From Natrinema salifodinae (GTDB lineage Archaea > Halobacteriota > Halobacteria > Halobacteriales > Natrialbaceae): DNA of 64,000 bases. The notes below the pieces were generated by a model. It did not search any database. It was not told the origin of the DNA and saw only the letters and a program-made list of their open reading frames with translations. Position 1 is the stretch's first letter. Every line of letters starts with the position of its first letter. Below are positions 1 to 8,373 of this stretch, piece by piece. Location: assembly GCF_900110455.1 (NCBI RefSeq), contig NZ_FOIS01000004.1, forward strand, positions 496,001-560,000, given 5' to 3'. The translations under genes were made by a program, and so were the position numbers.

Positions 1-197
1 GCTGCGGGATCTCGCCGATGACGATCCAGGCGATCAAGAGCCGGATGGTCAAGGAAATCCCCGAAATCGAGCAGGTCAACGCTTCCACCGGGATGGACGG
101 TGGCGACGACATGGGCGGCGGCACGAGCCCCTCCTTCCCCGGCGAGACCGTCGACGACGACGGCGAAGCCGACGAAGGTCCGGAAGCACCGTTCTAA
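1..197 (+). CDS. NifU C-terminal-domain (Nfu-type) Fe-S scaffold protein, 3' part only
   Basis: Partial gene: the left edge cuts it, and the visible reading frame begins at base 3 and gives 64 residues. It starts CGISPMTIQAIKSRM, which fits the second half of the haloarchaeal Nfu motif C-x2-C followed by an amphipathic helix. The first cysteine would lie just outside the window. A KEIPEIEQV strand follows, then a disordered Gly/Asp-rich tail ending EAPF. Nfu proteins carry a labile [4Fe-4S] cluster and pass it to apo-proteins in the cytoplasm. The tail beyond the domain is a haloarchaeal embellishment. The family call is fairly secure from the motif although most of the protein is unseen. Confidence 0.75.
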   Translation, partial: CGISPMTIQAIKSRMVKEIPEIEQVNASTGMDGGDDMGGGTSPSFPGETVDDDGEADEGPEAPF

Positions 198-303
198 CCG
201 TCGCTCGTCCCGCCCGTTCGAGCAGTCGTTTTTGCTATTTCATTCCTCGACAGTCGTCGCTCCGAGTAGAGGGGTCACAACGAGACGCCGAGACGACCAC
301 CGG

Positions 304-1224
304 TCAGCGCAGGTCGCGTCCGCGTTCCCACGTCCTGATCAGCGCCGTGAGCGTTCGAACCGTCGGCACATCGAGGCCCGTCTCGGCCGCGCGATCCACG
401 ACATAGCCGTGGATCGCATCGATTTCGGTCCGCCGGTCGGCCAGCAGGTCCTGCGCCATCGAGGACGTGTTCGCGGCCGTCGCCGCGGCGACGGCTTCCA
501 TCGCGGCGAGTGCCGCGCGGTCCGAGAGGGAGACGCCGCACTCCCGAGCGACGCGTGCCGTCTCCCGAGTCGCCGTCCGCGCCAGTTCGTTCGCCGGCGC
601 CTCGAGGACCGCCCCGTTCTCGGTCTCGGTCAGGGCCGTCACGGCGTTGATCCCGGCGTTGACCGCGATCTTCTCCCACAACCGGCGGGGCATATCCTCG
701 GCGACCGTCGTCTCGATCCCGGCGGCCGCAAACGCCTGGCCGACTCGCTCGGCGATCGTCGACGGACCGCCGTCGCGAGCGCCCAGAACGACCTCGCCGA
801 GACCCGTACATTCGACGACGCCTGGTTCCCGGAGCAGCGCACCGTAGGTCGCCGTCCCCGCGAGCACCGGCGCGTCGACGCGGGCCGCGAGCGTCGCCTC
901 GTTGCCCATGCCGTTTTGCAAGGAGAGTACGGCGTCGAACGACCCCGTCGAGAGCGCGGCGGCGGCCGCAGCGGTGTCGAACGACTTGACCGTCACGACG
1001 GCCAGGTCGGCGTTCAGTTCGGTCCCGTCGGTCGTCACGGATGGGGACGAGTGGACGGGGAACTCGTCGGCGACGCCCTCGCCCGCACCCACGATTTGCA
1101 ACCCCGATTCGCTGACGGCGCGGGCCTGGTCCGCGCGGGCGACGAGGGTAACGTCGTGCTCGCGCGCCAATAGGCCGCCGACGAGGCTGCCCAGGCTACC
1201 GGCGCCGAAAACGACAGCGTTCAT
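304..1224 (-). CDS. panE: Ketopantoate reductase (2-dehydropantoate 2-reductase, ApbA/PanE family)
   Basis: 306 residues from the start MNAVVFGAGSLGSLVGGLLA, which is the N-terminal Rossmann NADP-binding motif GxGxxG. The helical C-terminal domain contains LWEKIAVNAGINAVTAL, the family K-x3-N-x3-N catalytic and substrate-binding signature. Known family role: NADPH reduction of 2-dehydropantoate to pantoate in coenzyme A biosynthesis. An upstream in-frame start would add about 70 residues of unrelated Arg-rich sequence overlapping the next gene, so it is rejected. It is transcribed convergently with the NifU-type gene. Paralogues of this fold acting on other 2-oxo acids exist, so substrate specificity is inferred. 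Confidence 0.88.
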   Translation of the reverse strand: MNAVVFGAGSLGSLVGGLLAREHDVTLVARADQARAVSESGLQIVGAGEGVADEFPVHSSPSVTTDGTELNADLAVVTVKSFDTAAAAAALSTGSFDAVLSLQNGMGNEATLAARVDAPVLAGTATYGALLREPGVVECTGLGEVVLGARDGGPSTIAERVGQAFAAAGIETTVAEDMPRRLWEKIAVNAGINAVTALTETENGAVLEAPANELARTATRETARVARECGVSLSDRAALAAMEAVAAATAANTSSMAQDLLADRRTEIDAIHGYVVDRAAETGLDVPTVRTLTALIRTWERGRDLR

Positions 1225-1312
1225 GGCACGAGGTGGACCGAGCGCAGTAAAAACGGTTGTCGTCGGGGGCCGCGCTCGGCGCCGACCGCCGTCCGAGCGC
1301 CGGGCGCGGTTA

Positions 1313-1606
1313 TCAGTCCTCGGTCCAGTAGTACAGGTCCTCGCGGTCGGCACCGCAGGATGGACACTCGTCGGGGACGTCGCGATCGAGCCGGCCCAAC
1401 TCGCCACACTCCCAGCAGCGCCACATGAGTTCGGCTTCACCGAACTTCTGACCCGACCGGACGTGTTCGACGCTCAGGCCTTCGATGCCGTCGCGGAGCG
1501 TGATGTACAGTCCGTTTTCGTCGATCCCGCGAATCCGTCCGATTTCGGTGCCATCCTCGGTGTAGACCGTCATCCCGAACGCGAGCCGTGACTGTTCCTC
1601 GGCCAT
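1313..1606 (-). CDS. Small rubredoxin-like zinc-ribbon protein (DUF7130 type), copy 1
   Basis: 97 residues from MAEEQSRLAFG; a TTG four codons upstream is possible but unlikely. The N-terminal half resembles a small PRC-like beta barrel (VYTEDGTEIGRIRGI). The C-terminal half has WRCWECGE and then PDECPSCG, two C-x2-C knuckles typical of rubredoxin or zinc ribbons. It ends YYWTED, and the last residues are shared with the paralogue at 1708-2046. Function is unknown; a bound Zn or Fe is inferred from the four cysteines. I recognise the pattern as the family annotated DUF7130 rubredoxin-like in haloarchaea, from memory and not by search. Confidence 0.8.
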   Translation of the reverse strand: MAEEQSRLAFGMTVYTEDGTEIGRIRGIDENGLYITLRDGIEGLSVEHVRSGQKFGEAELMWRCWECGELGRLDRDVPDECPSCGADREDLYYWTED

Positions 1607-1648
1607 GTGAATCACCAACGAGAAACTACGCCGCGAGCGGTGATAAAC

Positions 1649-1672
1649 CCCAATGTGCTATATAAAATTGGG
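1649..1672. repeat. Inverted repeat CCCAAT / ATTGGG flanking a TATA-like core
   Basis: Six-base arms CCCAAT (1649-1654) and ATTGGG (1667-1672) enclose a 12-nt AT-rich centre containing tatataaa. It lies between the two rubredoxin-like paralogues. It could be an operator around a TATA element for the downstream minus-strand copy, although the spacing of about 50-60 nt is too long for a leaderless start. It could also be a terminator hairpin of the upstream copy. Confidence 0.35.
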
Positions 1673-1707
1673 CTGACTATCGCTACGGACCGCACGCCTG
1701 GCGCCGC

Positions 1708-2046
1708 TCAGTCCTCGGTCCAGTACATCAGGTCCTCGCGTTCGGTGCCGCAGTTCGGACACTCGTCGGGGAGGCCGTCCTCGATGTCTCCCATCTCGCC
1801 ACACTCCATGCAGCGCCACATCAGGTGGGCCTCGCCGAACTCGTGGCCCGAGCGGGCGTGCTCGACGCTCATCGCCTCGGCGCCCTCGCGGGTGGTGACG
1901 AAGAAGCCGCTCTGCTCGAAGCCACGAATCTTTCCGAGTGCGTTTCCGTCCTCGTCGTAGACCGTCTGCCCGAAGTTGAGGTCCTCGACCGCATCGACGG
2001 CCTCCTCCTCGCCTTCCCGCGCCGGTGTTTCACCAGTTTCAACCAT
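1708..2046 (-). CDS. Small rubredoxin-like zinc-ribbon protein (DUF7130 type), copy 2
   Basis: 112 residues from MVETGETPAREG. It is the paralogue of the neighbour at 1313-1606: both share the FGxTVYxEDG barrel segment, SVEHxRSG, the LMWRCxECGE knuckle, PDECPxCG and the terminal YWTED. Copy 2 has a longer acidic N-terminus (about 20 residues). A TATA-like ctttatc element centred near 2074 lies 28 nt upstream, which fits a leaderless transcript from this ATG. The tandem arrangement points to local duplication followed by divergence. Metal binding is inferred from the two C-x2-C pairs; the cellular role is unknown. Confidence 0.8.
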   Translation of the reverse strand: MVETGETPAREGEEEAVDAVEDLNFGQTVYDEDGNALGKIRGFEQSGFFVTTREGAEAMSVEHARSGHEFGEAHLMWRCMECGEMGDIEDGLPDECPNCGTEREDLMYWTED

Positions 2047-2400
2047 ACGCTGAGCTACACTCGCGACGGCGATAAAGACACAGCGCGCATTATTCGAGTG
2101 GCCGTTCGAGGCCCTGAGAAGGGCGTTAACGGACAGGATGGATCGGATCCAATTCGGGTTTTTCAGCGCAACGGAGCGTCGCAGCCTGGTTCGCGTGGTC
2201 GTCGCAATTGCGGCGATCCGTGCGACTTGGGTAGGCAAACTGGAAGTCGGTACTGGTCGCGAGCGAAGCCGTGGACGGAGAACGGTCCGACAATTGTTGC
2301 GAACGAAGGACTGTCCCGAGTGAGAGTTCGGAAGGAAGTACACGTCGGCGAAATTGCCGCGAGACCGGCGCGAAGCGATCGTACGTCGCCGACCCGTCCG
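2047..2400. other. 354-bp intergenic region with no convincing gene
   Basis: It holds the promoter of the downstream minus-strand rubredoxin-like gene (TATA-like element near 2074) and, at the other end, the sequence just past the polC stop codon. A T-run near 2158-2162 could terminate transcription. All open frames across it are Arg-rich antisense-type frames. No tRNA, repeat or conserved motif was recognised. Confidence 0.5.
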
Positions 2401-5400
2401 CTACATGAAGTCCTCGATGCCCGACTGCTTGTTCTTGTCGTTCTCGAAGATACTCTCGAGCGACCGCTCGAGCACCTCTAACCGCTGTTTCGTGTATTTT
2501 CGGCAGTCGTACTCGTCGGCGACCTGGATCGCCGTCTGCATATACTTGTTGACGGAGCCTTTGTGGACGGTGAGGTTGACGCGGCCCCCGCACTCGCGGC
2601 ACTCGCCGGTCAGCGGCATCCGGCGGAACTTCTCGCTGCAGTCGAGACACCGCGTCTCCTGTCGGGAGAAGGCCCGAAGGTTGCCGATCAGGTCCGGGAG
2701 GAAGTGGTACTCGATGACCCGCTCGGCGACGTCGGTCTCGTCGACGGCCTCGAGCTTGCGGGATAGCTCGAGTTGGGCGTCCATCTTCTCCATCATCGAG
2801 CCCAGCGTCTTGTACGCCGAGAGATCAGGCCCCATCGCGATGTCGGTGGTGTCGTGGGTGTGCTCGAAGCCGGTGTACTCGCCGTCGGTGCCGAGCGTGT
2901 CCTCCGCGATCTGGACGTCGACCTCGCCGGGATCGGCCTGCTCCCGCGTGGCCTCGTAGAACTCGCGGGGGTACTGCGAGACGATGTCCATGTTGTGGGC
3001 CTCGTCGTCGATCTCGGAGGGGTCGATCCGCGAGGACATGACCAGCGGGGCGTCCATCTTCCCCCCGCGCTTGTCCGGCAGGAAAGACTTACTGAAGTTG
3101 AGGAGTCCGTCGAGCAGGAGCATGACGCAGTCCTCGTCACCGTCGCAATTGCGCCGTTTCGCTGCGTGAAAGTACGGATGAGCGTATCCCACGGCCGCGC
3201 TCGTGAATCCAATCACTCTTCCGACAGTTGCCGCGCTCGTGTGCGGCGCCATCCCGAAGACGAGTTCGCCGACCAGATCGTCCCGCTCGTCGAGTTCGTA
3301 GAACGACGCGAGCCCGTAGTACTGCTCCAACAGGTCGTCGATGAAGTCGGCGGTCTGCATCATGTGCTCGGCCGCGCCGTCGGAGAGGACGATGTCCTGC
3401 ACCTTGAGCTCGACCAGCTGGTCCTCGTGGGTGAGCGGTTCGCCGTGGATATCCTCCTCGTATCCCAGCGCCTGCAGTTGGCCGACGTCGACGTCGAGTT
3501 CGCTGGCCCGGACCGACGTCACGGGCAGGTCGGTCATGTCGTATCGGACGGTGCCGTCCTTGAACGCCGACACGTCGTGTTTCGCCCGCAGAACGCCCTT
3601 CTCGATAGGTTCGGGTATCTTGTTCGTCGAGGACAGCCCCTTGACGCCTTTCAGGATCTCGAAGGCGTTCTCGCGCTCGCCGACCGACTCCAGAGCGGAG
3701 CGGAACTCGTCTTTGACGTCGATCTCGCGGGTCTCGACGCAGGTCCCCTCGCGCTCGCAGCGGTCGCACTCGACGCGGCCCGCGTCGTCGGGTTCGAGCG
3801 ACTGGTCGCAGTCCGGACAACGGTAGTCGGGGTCGGTCCGCTCGCCGCAGTCGGGACAGCGGTTCTTGAACGTCTCCGTCCCGCAGGCCCCACAGCGCTG
3901 GCGGCCGATCTGGAGTTCGACGACGCCAGGCGTGTCCGACATCGTCTCGGCGTGGCTGGCGGCGTCGGCGACGTTGCGCTGGGCGCCGCCGGCCTCGCCG
4001 ATCGGGAAGAGGGTGTGGACCGGCGGGCTCAGGTCGCGACGCTCGGACTTCTCGGGGCGACCCATCCGGTTGCCGATCCGGGTGGGCGCGCGCTCGCGGA
4101 CCTCGAAGGGGGCAACCTCGGTGACCGCCTCGATGGCGTTGTCGCCGTCCTCGTCGTGGCCCCAGTTTCGAGCGCGCTCGGAGAGACCGTCGTCGGCCCA
4201 GGTGCGCTCGAGTTCGATGGTCGGCTCCCGGCGCTGCTCGTCGGGGTCGGGATCCAACGCGGCGCCGTCGGCGACCGCCTGGCGGGGCTCGCAGCCGACG
4301 GTGCGGACGAACGGGCGCCAGGTGTCGATCTCGATTCGGTCCTCGTCCGCGCGCTGGCGGTGTTCGATGACGATCGTCTCGAGGGCGTCGGCGGTGGCGT
4401 CGTCGTAGTCGAGAACGAGCGTATCGTCGCCGTCGGAGCCCGTACCCTCGACCCGGCCGTCGGCGACTGCGGCCGCGAGGTCGCAGAAGGCGTCGACCGA
4501 GAGATCGTGCCAGAGGTAGGTATACTCGGGGTGGAGCGGTGCGTCGTGCTCCGCGGCCAACTCGAGGGCCATCTCGGGGTCGGGGAACTCGAGGTCGATC
4601 CGCGGATCGTCCTCCAGGGCCTGGACGTCAGCCCCTGCGGCTTCGAGGTCCTGGACCCACCACTCGTAGGTGTAGGAGGCGGGCGCGAGCGGGTGGTTGT
4701 TCTCGACGAACTCGCCGTAGTTGACCAGGTACTCGCCGAGGTCGAGGATCTTCTCGACGCCGTTTCTGATCTCGAGGGCGTCCTCGGGGTCGTCGATCCG
4801 GCGGACGTCGCCGTTGGCGAGTTTGATGGTCGGCCCCTCGATGGAGTCGACGGGGACGACCCCCGCCGCTTTGCCGGGGCGTTCGGTCTTGATCTGGGTA
4901 CCCGTCGCGAGGAAGTCGTCGACCAGATGCATCGCGGCGGGGTGGACGCCGGCGGTCGCGAACCCGTGGTTGCGCGCGCGACCGTAGCGTAGTCTGAAAC
5001 CGCCCTCGGCGCAGGGATGAGAGAAGACGGGGCGGCCGGCGATCAGGTCTCGGAGGAACTTCATCGACTCGTCGACGCGCGGGGGGCCCTGCGGTTCGTC
5101 GGGGTCGGGCGCGTCGTCCTCCCCGTCAGCGTCGGCCGCGTCCTCGTCGCCGTCGGCGGACTCGTCTCCTTCTTCGTCCGCGCTTTCTTCGTCCGTCTCG
5201 TCTTCGTCGTCGGCCGCGTCGTCGTAGTAGGTGCCGTCGATGAGGTCCTGGAGCCACGGCCAGTCGACCTCGTCCAAGTTCCGAGTGTAGCGCTGGATCT
5301 TCGGGGCCTTCAGCGCGATCCCCTCCGCGAGGACGAGACACATCCCACCGCGGGCGCTGTTGGTGTCGACCCGCTCTAAGTCGCGGAAGCCGGAGACCTC

Positions 5401-6063
5401 CTCGTCGCCCGTCGCTTCGCCGTCCAGCATGATCGGCATGTGCTTCGCGATGAACTTCGTCTCCTTGTCCTTCGGCGTGTACTGGAGGCCGGTCTCCTTG
5501 TCGTAGAGGGAGACCTCCTCGGCGTAGCGTTCGATTTCCTCCTCGCGGGCGTCGTACTGTTCGATGCCGACGAGCGCGCGGGTGTAGTCGGCGACGAGCA
5601 CGGACAGCGCCTGGGCGGTCCCGCCCGCGGAGCGGATCGGACCGGCGTAGTAGACGTTGACGAACTCCGTCCCGTCGTCGTTCTCCAAGATCTCGACCTT
5701 GTCGATCCCCTCGATGGGCGCGGCGACGACCCCCTCGGTCAACAGGGCGACTGCGGTCCGAACCGCGCCTTCGACCTTGCCGGCTTTCGTCTCGTAATCG
5801 CCGACCCGGCCCTCCGCGAAGTCCTCCGCGAGTTCGAGCGCGGCCTCCTCGCGGGACATCTCTCCCTCGAGTTCGCGGACGCGTTCGGCGACGCCGTCGA
5901 TCCCGAGGATGTTCTCGACGCGGTCGGCCATGTCCTGGGCGACCGGGATCTCGACCTCGGGCACCGGGTCCGCGCCGCGCTCTTTGGCCCGCTCGGCCAC
6001 GTCGAAGGCCTCGTCGAGTTGCAATTCGAGCCGCTGGAAGTACCGTTCGTCTTCCGACCGCAT
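2401..6063 (-). CDS. polC: DNA polymerase D (Pol II) large subunit DP2, intein-free
   Basis: 1220 residues from MRSEDERYFQRLE. DP2 is the catalytic subunit of the euryarchaeal replicative D-family polymerase, partnered by DP1, which is not in this window. Visible landmarks are VYYAGPIRSAGGTAQALSVL (residues about 138-157), the catalytic N-C-D-G-D-E-D loop at 972-978 with metal-binding aspartates, and two zinc-knuckle clusters: CGACGTETFKNRCPDCGE mid-protein and CLDCSEKF..CREC near the C-terminus. The C-terminal region would bind DP1 and PCNA. An acidic low-complexity insert occupies residues about 281-325. The HPYFHAAKRRNCDGDED segment is often interrupted by an intein in haloarchaea but is continuous here. 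The PPC-domain gene ends one base upstream of this start, so they are probably cotranscribed. Confidence 0.97.
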   Translation of the reverse strand: MRSEDERYFQRLELQLDEAFDVAERAKERGADPVPEVEIPVAQDMADRVENILGIDGVAERVRELEGEMSREEAALELAEDFAEGRVGDYETKAGKVEGAVRTAVALLTEGVVAAPIEGIDKVEILENDDGTEFVNVYYAGPIRSAGGTAQALSVLVADYTRALVGIEQYDAREEEIERYAEEVSLYDKETGLQYTPKDKETKFIAKHMPIMLDGEATGDEEVSGFRDLERVDTNSARGGMCLVLAEGIALKAPKIQRYTRNLDEVDWPWLQDLIDGTYYDDAADDEDETDEESADEEGDESADGDEDAADADGEDDAPDPDEPQGPPRVDESMKFLRDLIAGRPVFSHPCAEGGFRLRYGRARNHGFATAGVHPAAMHLVDDFLATGTQIKTERPGKAAGVVPVDSIEGPTIKLANGDVRRIDDPEDALEIRNGVEKILDLGEYLVNYGEFVENNHPLAPASYTYEWWVQDLEAAGADVQALEDDPRIDLEFPDPEMALELAAEHDAPLHPEYTYLWHDLSVDAFCDLAAAVADGRVEGTGSDGDDTLVLDYDDATADALETIVIEHRQRADEDRIEIDTWRPFVRTVGCEPRQAVADGAALDPDPDEQRREPTIELERTWADDGLSERARNWGHDEDGDNAIEAVTEVAPFEVRERAPTRIGNRMGRPEKSERRDLSPPVHTLFPIGEAGGAQRNVADAASHAETMSDTPGVVELQIGRQRCGACGTETFKNRCPDCGERTDPDYRCPDCDQSLEPDDAGRVECDRCEREGTCVETREIDVKDEFRSALESVGERENAFEILKGVKGLSSTNKIPEPIEKGVLRAKHDVSAFKDGTVRYDMTDLPVTSVRASELDVDVGQLQALGYEEDIHGEPLTHEDQLVELKVQDIVLSDGAAEHMMQTADFIDDLLEQYYGLASFYELDERDDLVGELVFGMAPHTSAATVGRVIGFTSAAVGYAHPYFHAAKRRNCDGDEDCVMLLLDGLLNFSKSFLPDKRGGKMDAPLVMSSRIDPSEIDDEAHNMDIVSQYPREFYEATREQADPGEVDVQIAEDTLGTDGEYTGFEHTHDTTDIAMGPDLSAYKTLGSMMEKMDAQLELSRKLEAVDETDVAERVIEYHFLPDLIGNLRAFSRQETRCLDCSEKFRRMPLTGECRECGGRVNLTVHKGSVNKYMQTAIQVADEYDCRKYTKQRLEVLERSLESIFENDKNKQSGIEDFM

Positions 6064-6064
6064 C

Positions 6065-6484
6065 TCAGAGCCAGAGGTCCAGTTCGGTCGTCTCGTCGTA
6101 CTCGCGGTCGAGGGGCTCCTCGAAGACGCGCATGTGGACCTCGCCGGCCCAGACCGTCGCCTCGTTCAGGTGGCCGGCGTACGCGGCCCCCTCGTCGTCC
6201 GAGAGGACCACGTGGGTGTGGGCGAACCGCTCGTCATCTAACCACGAGACGTTCCCGACGCAGCTGGCGACCTCGAGAGGCTCGTCGAACTCGACGGGAT
6301 AGTACTCGCACTCGTCCTGGTCGTAGAACCAGAGTTCGGCGTCCTGAACCGCGCCGAGCGCGGTGAACCAGGCGGCGTCGGCCTCGACCTCGTCGGCGAG
6401 CGACTCGATTTCCGCTCGCCAGTCGGCACCGTTCTCGAGACGGGCGACGTACTCGTCCGTGGTCTCGACGGCACGATAGTTCAT
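6065..6484 (-). CDS. PPC/DUF296 domain protein (AT-hook-associated DNA-binding fold)
   Basis: 139 residues from MNYRAVETTDEYVARLENG. It has the PPC/DUF296 pattern: an N-terminal helix, a G-A-V-Q-D strand (residues about 52-58), then HTHVVLSDDEGAAYAGHLNEATV, matching the family H-x-H...(G/A)GHL metal-site signature. Family members form trimers; plant versions follow AT-hooks, whereas prokaryotic ones are stand-alone and poorly understood. An in-frame longer start at 6571 adds a segment without family features, so the ATG at 6484 is preferred. Only one base separates its stop from the polC start, implying cotranscription. Whether it has any replication role is unknown. Confidence 0.85.
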   Translation of the reverse strand: MNYRAVETTDEYVARLENGADWRAEIESLADEVEADAAWFTALGAVQDAELWFYDQDECEYYPVEFDEPLEVASCVGNVSWLDDERFAHTHVVLSDDEGAAYAGHLNEATVWAGEVHMRVFEEPLDREYDETTELDLWL

Positions 6485-6654
6485 ACGAGTGGTCTGTGTC
6501 CGGCCGGAAGAAAAATACCACGGGTCGGTTTCGAGCGTGCCGCCGTGGCGGTAGTGCACAGAACCGTCCATCGATGGACACGTGCCGACCCGGAGCGGCC
6601 GGTATTCTGCGTATTATCCGTTAGTAACTTCCGATTTGCACGCCTTACTCTGTT

Positions 6655-6698
6655 GATACCAAAATGGGTTCGATGATACCATCTACCAGGATGGTATC
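6655..6698. promoter_or_regulatory. Putative operator: gatacc/ggtatc repeats over the start of the peptide-transport operon
   Basis: A perfect 9-bp inverted repeat, GATACCATC (6675-6683) and GATGGTATC (6690-6698) with a 6-nt spacer, overlaps the first codons of the binding-protein gene. A further GATACC half-site sits at 6655-6660. Three in-frame ATGs (6664, 6673, 6691) fall in or beside it. The position across the probable transcription/translation start suggests a repressor site or an mRNA hairpin. Confidence 0.5.
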
Positions 6699-8274
6699 GA
6701 ACCAGATTCAGTTACAGCGACGCCGGCTGCTCGCGTCGGGCGCCGCCGTCACTGCGGCGGCGATCGCAGGGTGCATCGGTGGGGGAGGATCCGGGGACGG
6801 GGAGACGTTTCACTTCACGCAGGAGCAGTCCCGCGAGGAGAACTTCGATCCCGTCATCTCGAACGACGCCTACAGTTTTCAGGTGATCAACCTGGTCTTC
6901 GACGGCCTCTACGAGTTCGACGAGGGGTTAGAACTCCAGCCGAAGATCGCGACGGGCGAGCCGACCGTCGAGCGCGACGGGACCAGGTACATCTTCGAAA
7001 TCCAGGAAGGGGTGGAGTTCCACAACGGCGACGAGGTGACCGCGTCGGACGTCGCGCACTCGTTTACCGCGCCCGTCGAGGAGGAGACGGAGAACGCTCC
7101 CGAGTACGACATGATCGAGAGCACCGAGGTCGTCGACGACTACCAACTGCAGGTCGACCTCGGCGAGGACCCCTACGGGCCGTTCGAACTCCAGACGATG
7201 GCCGTGACGGTCGTCCCCGAGGCGGTGCGGACCGAGGACCGCGACGCGTTCAACACGGATCCGGTCGGCACCGGCCCATTCGAGTTCGCCGACCTCCAGG
7301 AGAACGAGTACGTCGAAATCGAGCGGTGGGACGACTACTGGGACGACCTGGAGCCGAACCTCGAGCGGGTCCGCTTCGAGGCCCACGACGACGAGGCGGG
7401 TCGTGTCTCCGACATTCGGGCCGAGAACACCGACGCCATGGCCGGGATCCCGAACGACGACTGGGACGTTCTCGAGGGGGAGGACGGGGTCAATCTCCAC
7501 TCGGCCGAGAGTCCGAGCTTCATGTACATGGCGTTCAACTGCAACGAGGGGCCGACGACCAACCCGGAGGTGCGACGGGCGATCGCCCACTCGTTCTCGC
7601 TCGATGACTTCATCGAGTCCAACGCCGCGAACGTCACTTCGCCGATGTACAGCCCGATCCCGCCGGTCGTCAACGAGGTCTGGGAGTTCCCCGAGGAGGA
7701 GTACCAGGAGCTGCTGCCGGAGTACGACCCCGACGAGGCCCAGTCGCTGCTCGACGAGCACGCGCCCGACGACTTCACGCCGACGATCATCACGCCGGAG
7801 GGGATCCGTGCGCAACTCGCCGAGCGAGTCGCCACCAGGCTCGACGAGATCGGCTACGGGGCCGACGTGCAGGTGCTGGACTTCGCGACCCTGGTCGATA
7901 CGTACACCACCGGAAGCGCCGACGACTACCAGATGTACCTGCTGGGCTGGACCGGCGGCCCCGACCCGGACTTCTACCTCTACTCGCTGTTCCACGAGAG
8001 CCAGGCGGAGATCAATCAGGGCCACTTCTACGAGGGCAGCGACGGGTTCCACGACGCGATCGTCGAGGGGCGCAACTCGGCCGATCAGGAGGAGCGGTAC
8101 GACATCTACGAGCCTGTGATCCGGGAGATCGTCGAGCAACTGCCCGTGTTGCCCGCGTTCACGGAGGATAACACGATGGCCTCGCGCGACTACGTCGAGG
8201 ACTTGCAGGCGCATCCGGAGGTCACCAACAATCCGCCGCTCATCACGGACTACACGAACGTATCGATGGAGTGA
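6664..8274 (+). CDS. Peptide/solute ABC transporter substrate-binding lipoprotein (DppA/OppA family)
   Basis: 536 residues in the longest form. It has a twin-arginine motif QRRRLLASGAAVT and a lipobox IAGC near residue 38, so it is a Tat-exported lipid-anchored protein. The SBP_bac_5 fold shows in the N-terminal FDPVISNDAYSFQVINLVFDGLYE, the VEFHNGDEVTASDVAHSF signature and the terminal half with DYQMYLLGWTGGPDPDFYLY. Family role: extracellular capture of oligopeptides or related solutes. It is the first gene of a five-gene operon (binding protein, two permeases, two ATPases). The start is uncertain among 6664, 6673 and 6691; any of them keeps the full Tat signal. The ligand cannot be read from sequence; peptide, nickel and sugar members exist. 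Confidence 0.93.
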   Translation: MGSMIPSTRMVSNQIQLQRRRLLASGAAVTAAAIAGCIGGGGSGDGETFHFTQEQSREENFDPVISNDAYSFQVINLVFDGLYEFDEGLELQPKIATGEPTVERDGTRYIFEIQEGVEFHNGDEVTASDVAHSFTAPVEEETENAPEYDMIESTEVVDDYQLQVDLGEDPYGPFELQTMAVTVVPEAVRTEDRDAFNTDPVGTGPFEFADLQENEYVEIERWDDYWDDLEPNLERVRFEAHDDEAGRVSDIRAENTDAMAGIPNDDWDVLEGEDGVNLHSAESPSFMYMAFNCNEGPTTNPEVRRAIAHSFSLDDFIESNAANVTSPMYSPIPPVVNEVWEFPEEEYQELLPEYDPDEAQSLLDEHAPDDFTPTIITPEGIRAQLAERVATRLDEIGYGADVQVLDFATLVDTYTTGSADDYQMYLLGWTGGPDPDFYLYSLFHESQAEINQGHFYEGSDGFHDAIVEGRNSADQEERYDIYEPVIREIVEQLPVLPAFTEDNTMASRDYVEDLQAHPEVTNNPPLITDYTNVSME

Positions 8275-8373
8275 GACGGAAACGGAACCGGGAGCGGAGA
8301 CACCCACCGGTTTCCGCCGTCGACGCTCGGACGACGGCGACGAGACGACCGACACCGATCGACTCGTGGACCC

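Noticed and set aside
3137-3170. Possible intein in polC at the conserved catalytic loop
   Set aside because: The loop NCDGDED is continuous and no splicing blocks (Cys/Ser start, HN end) are inserted.
2773-4992. A 739-codon plus-strand frame, antisense to polC
   Set aside because: It overlaps the well-supported DP2 coding sequence in the opposite direction, has Val/Arg/Gly-heavy antisense composition and shows no family motif. Long mirror frames are normal in high-GC halophile genomes.
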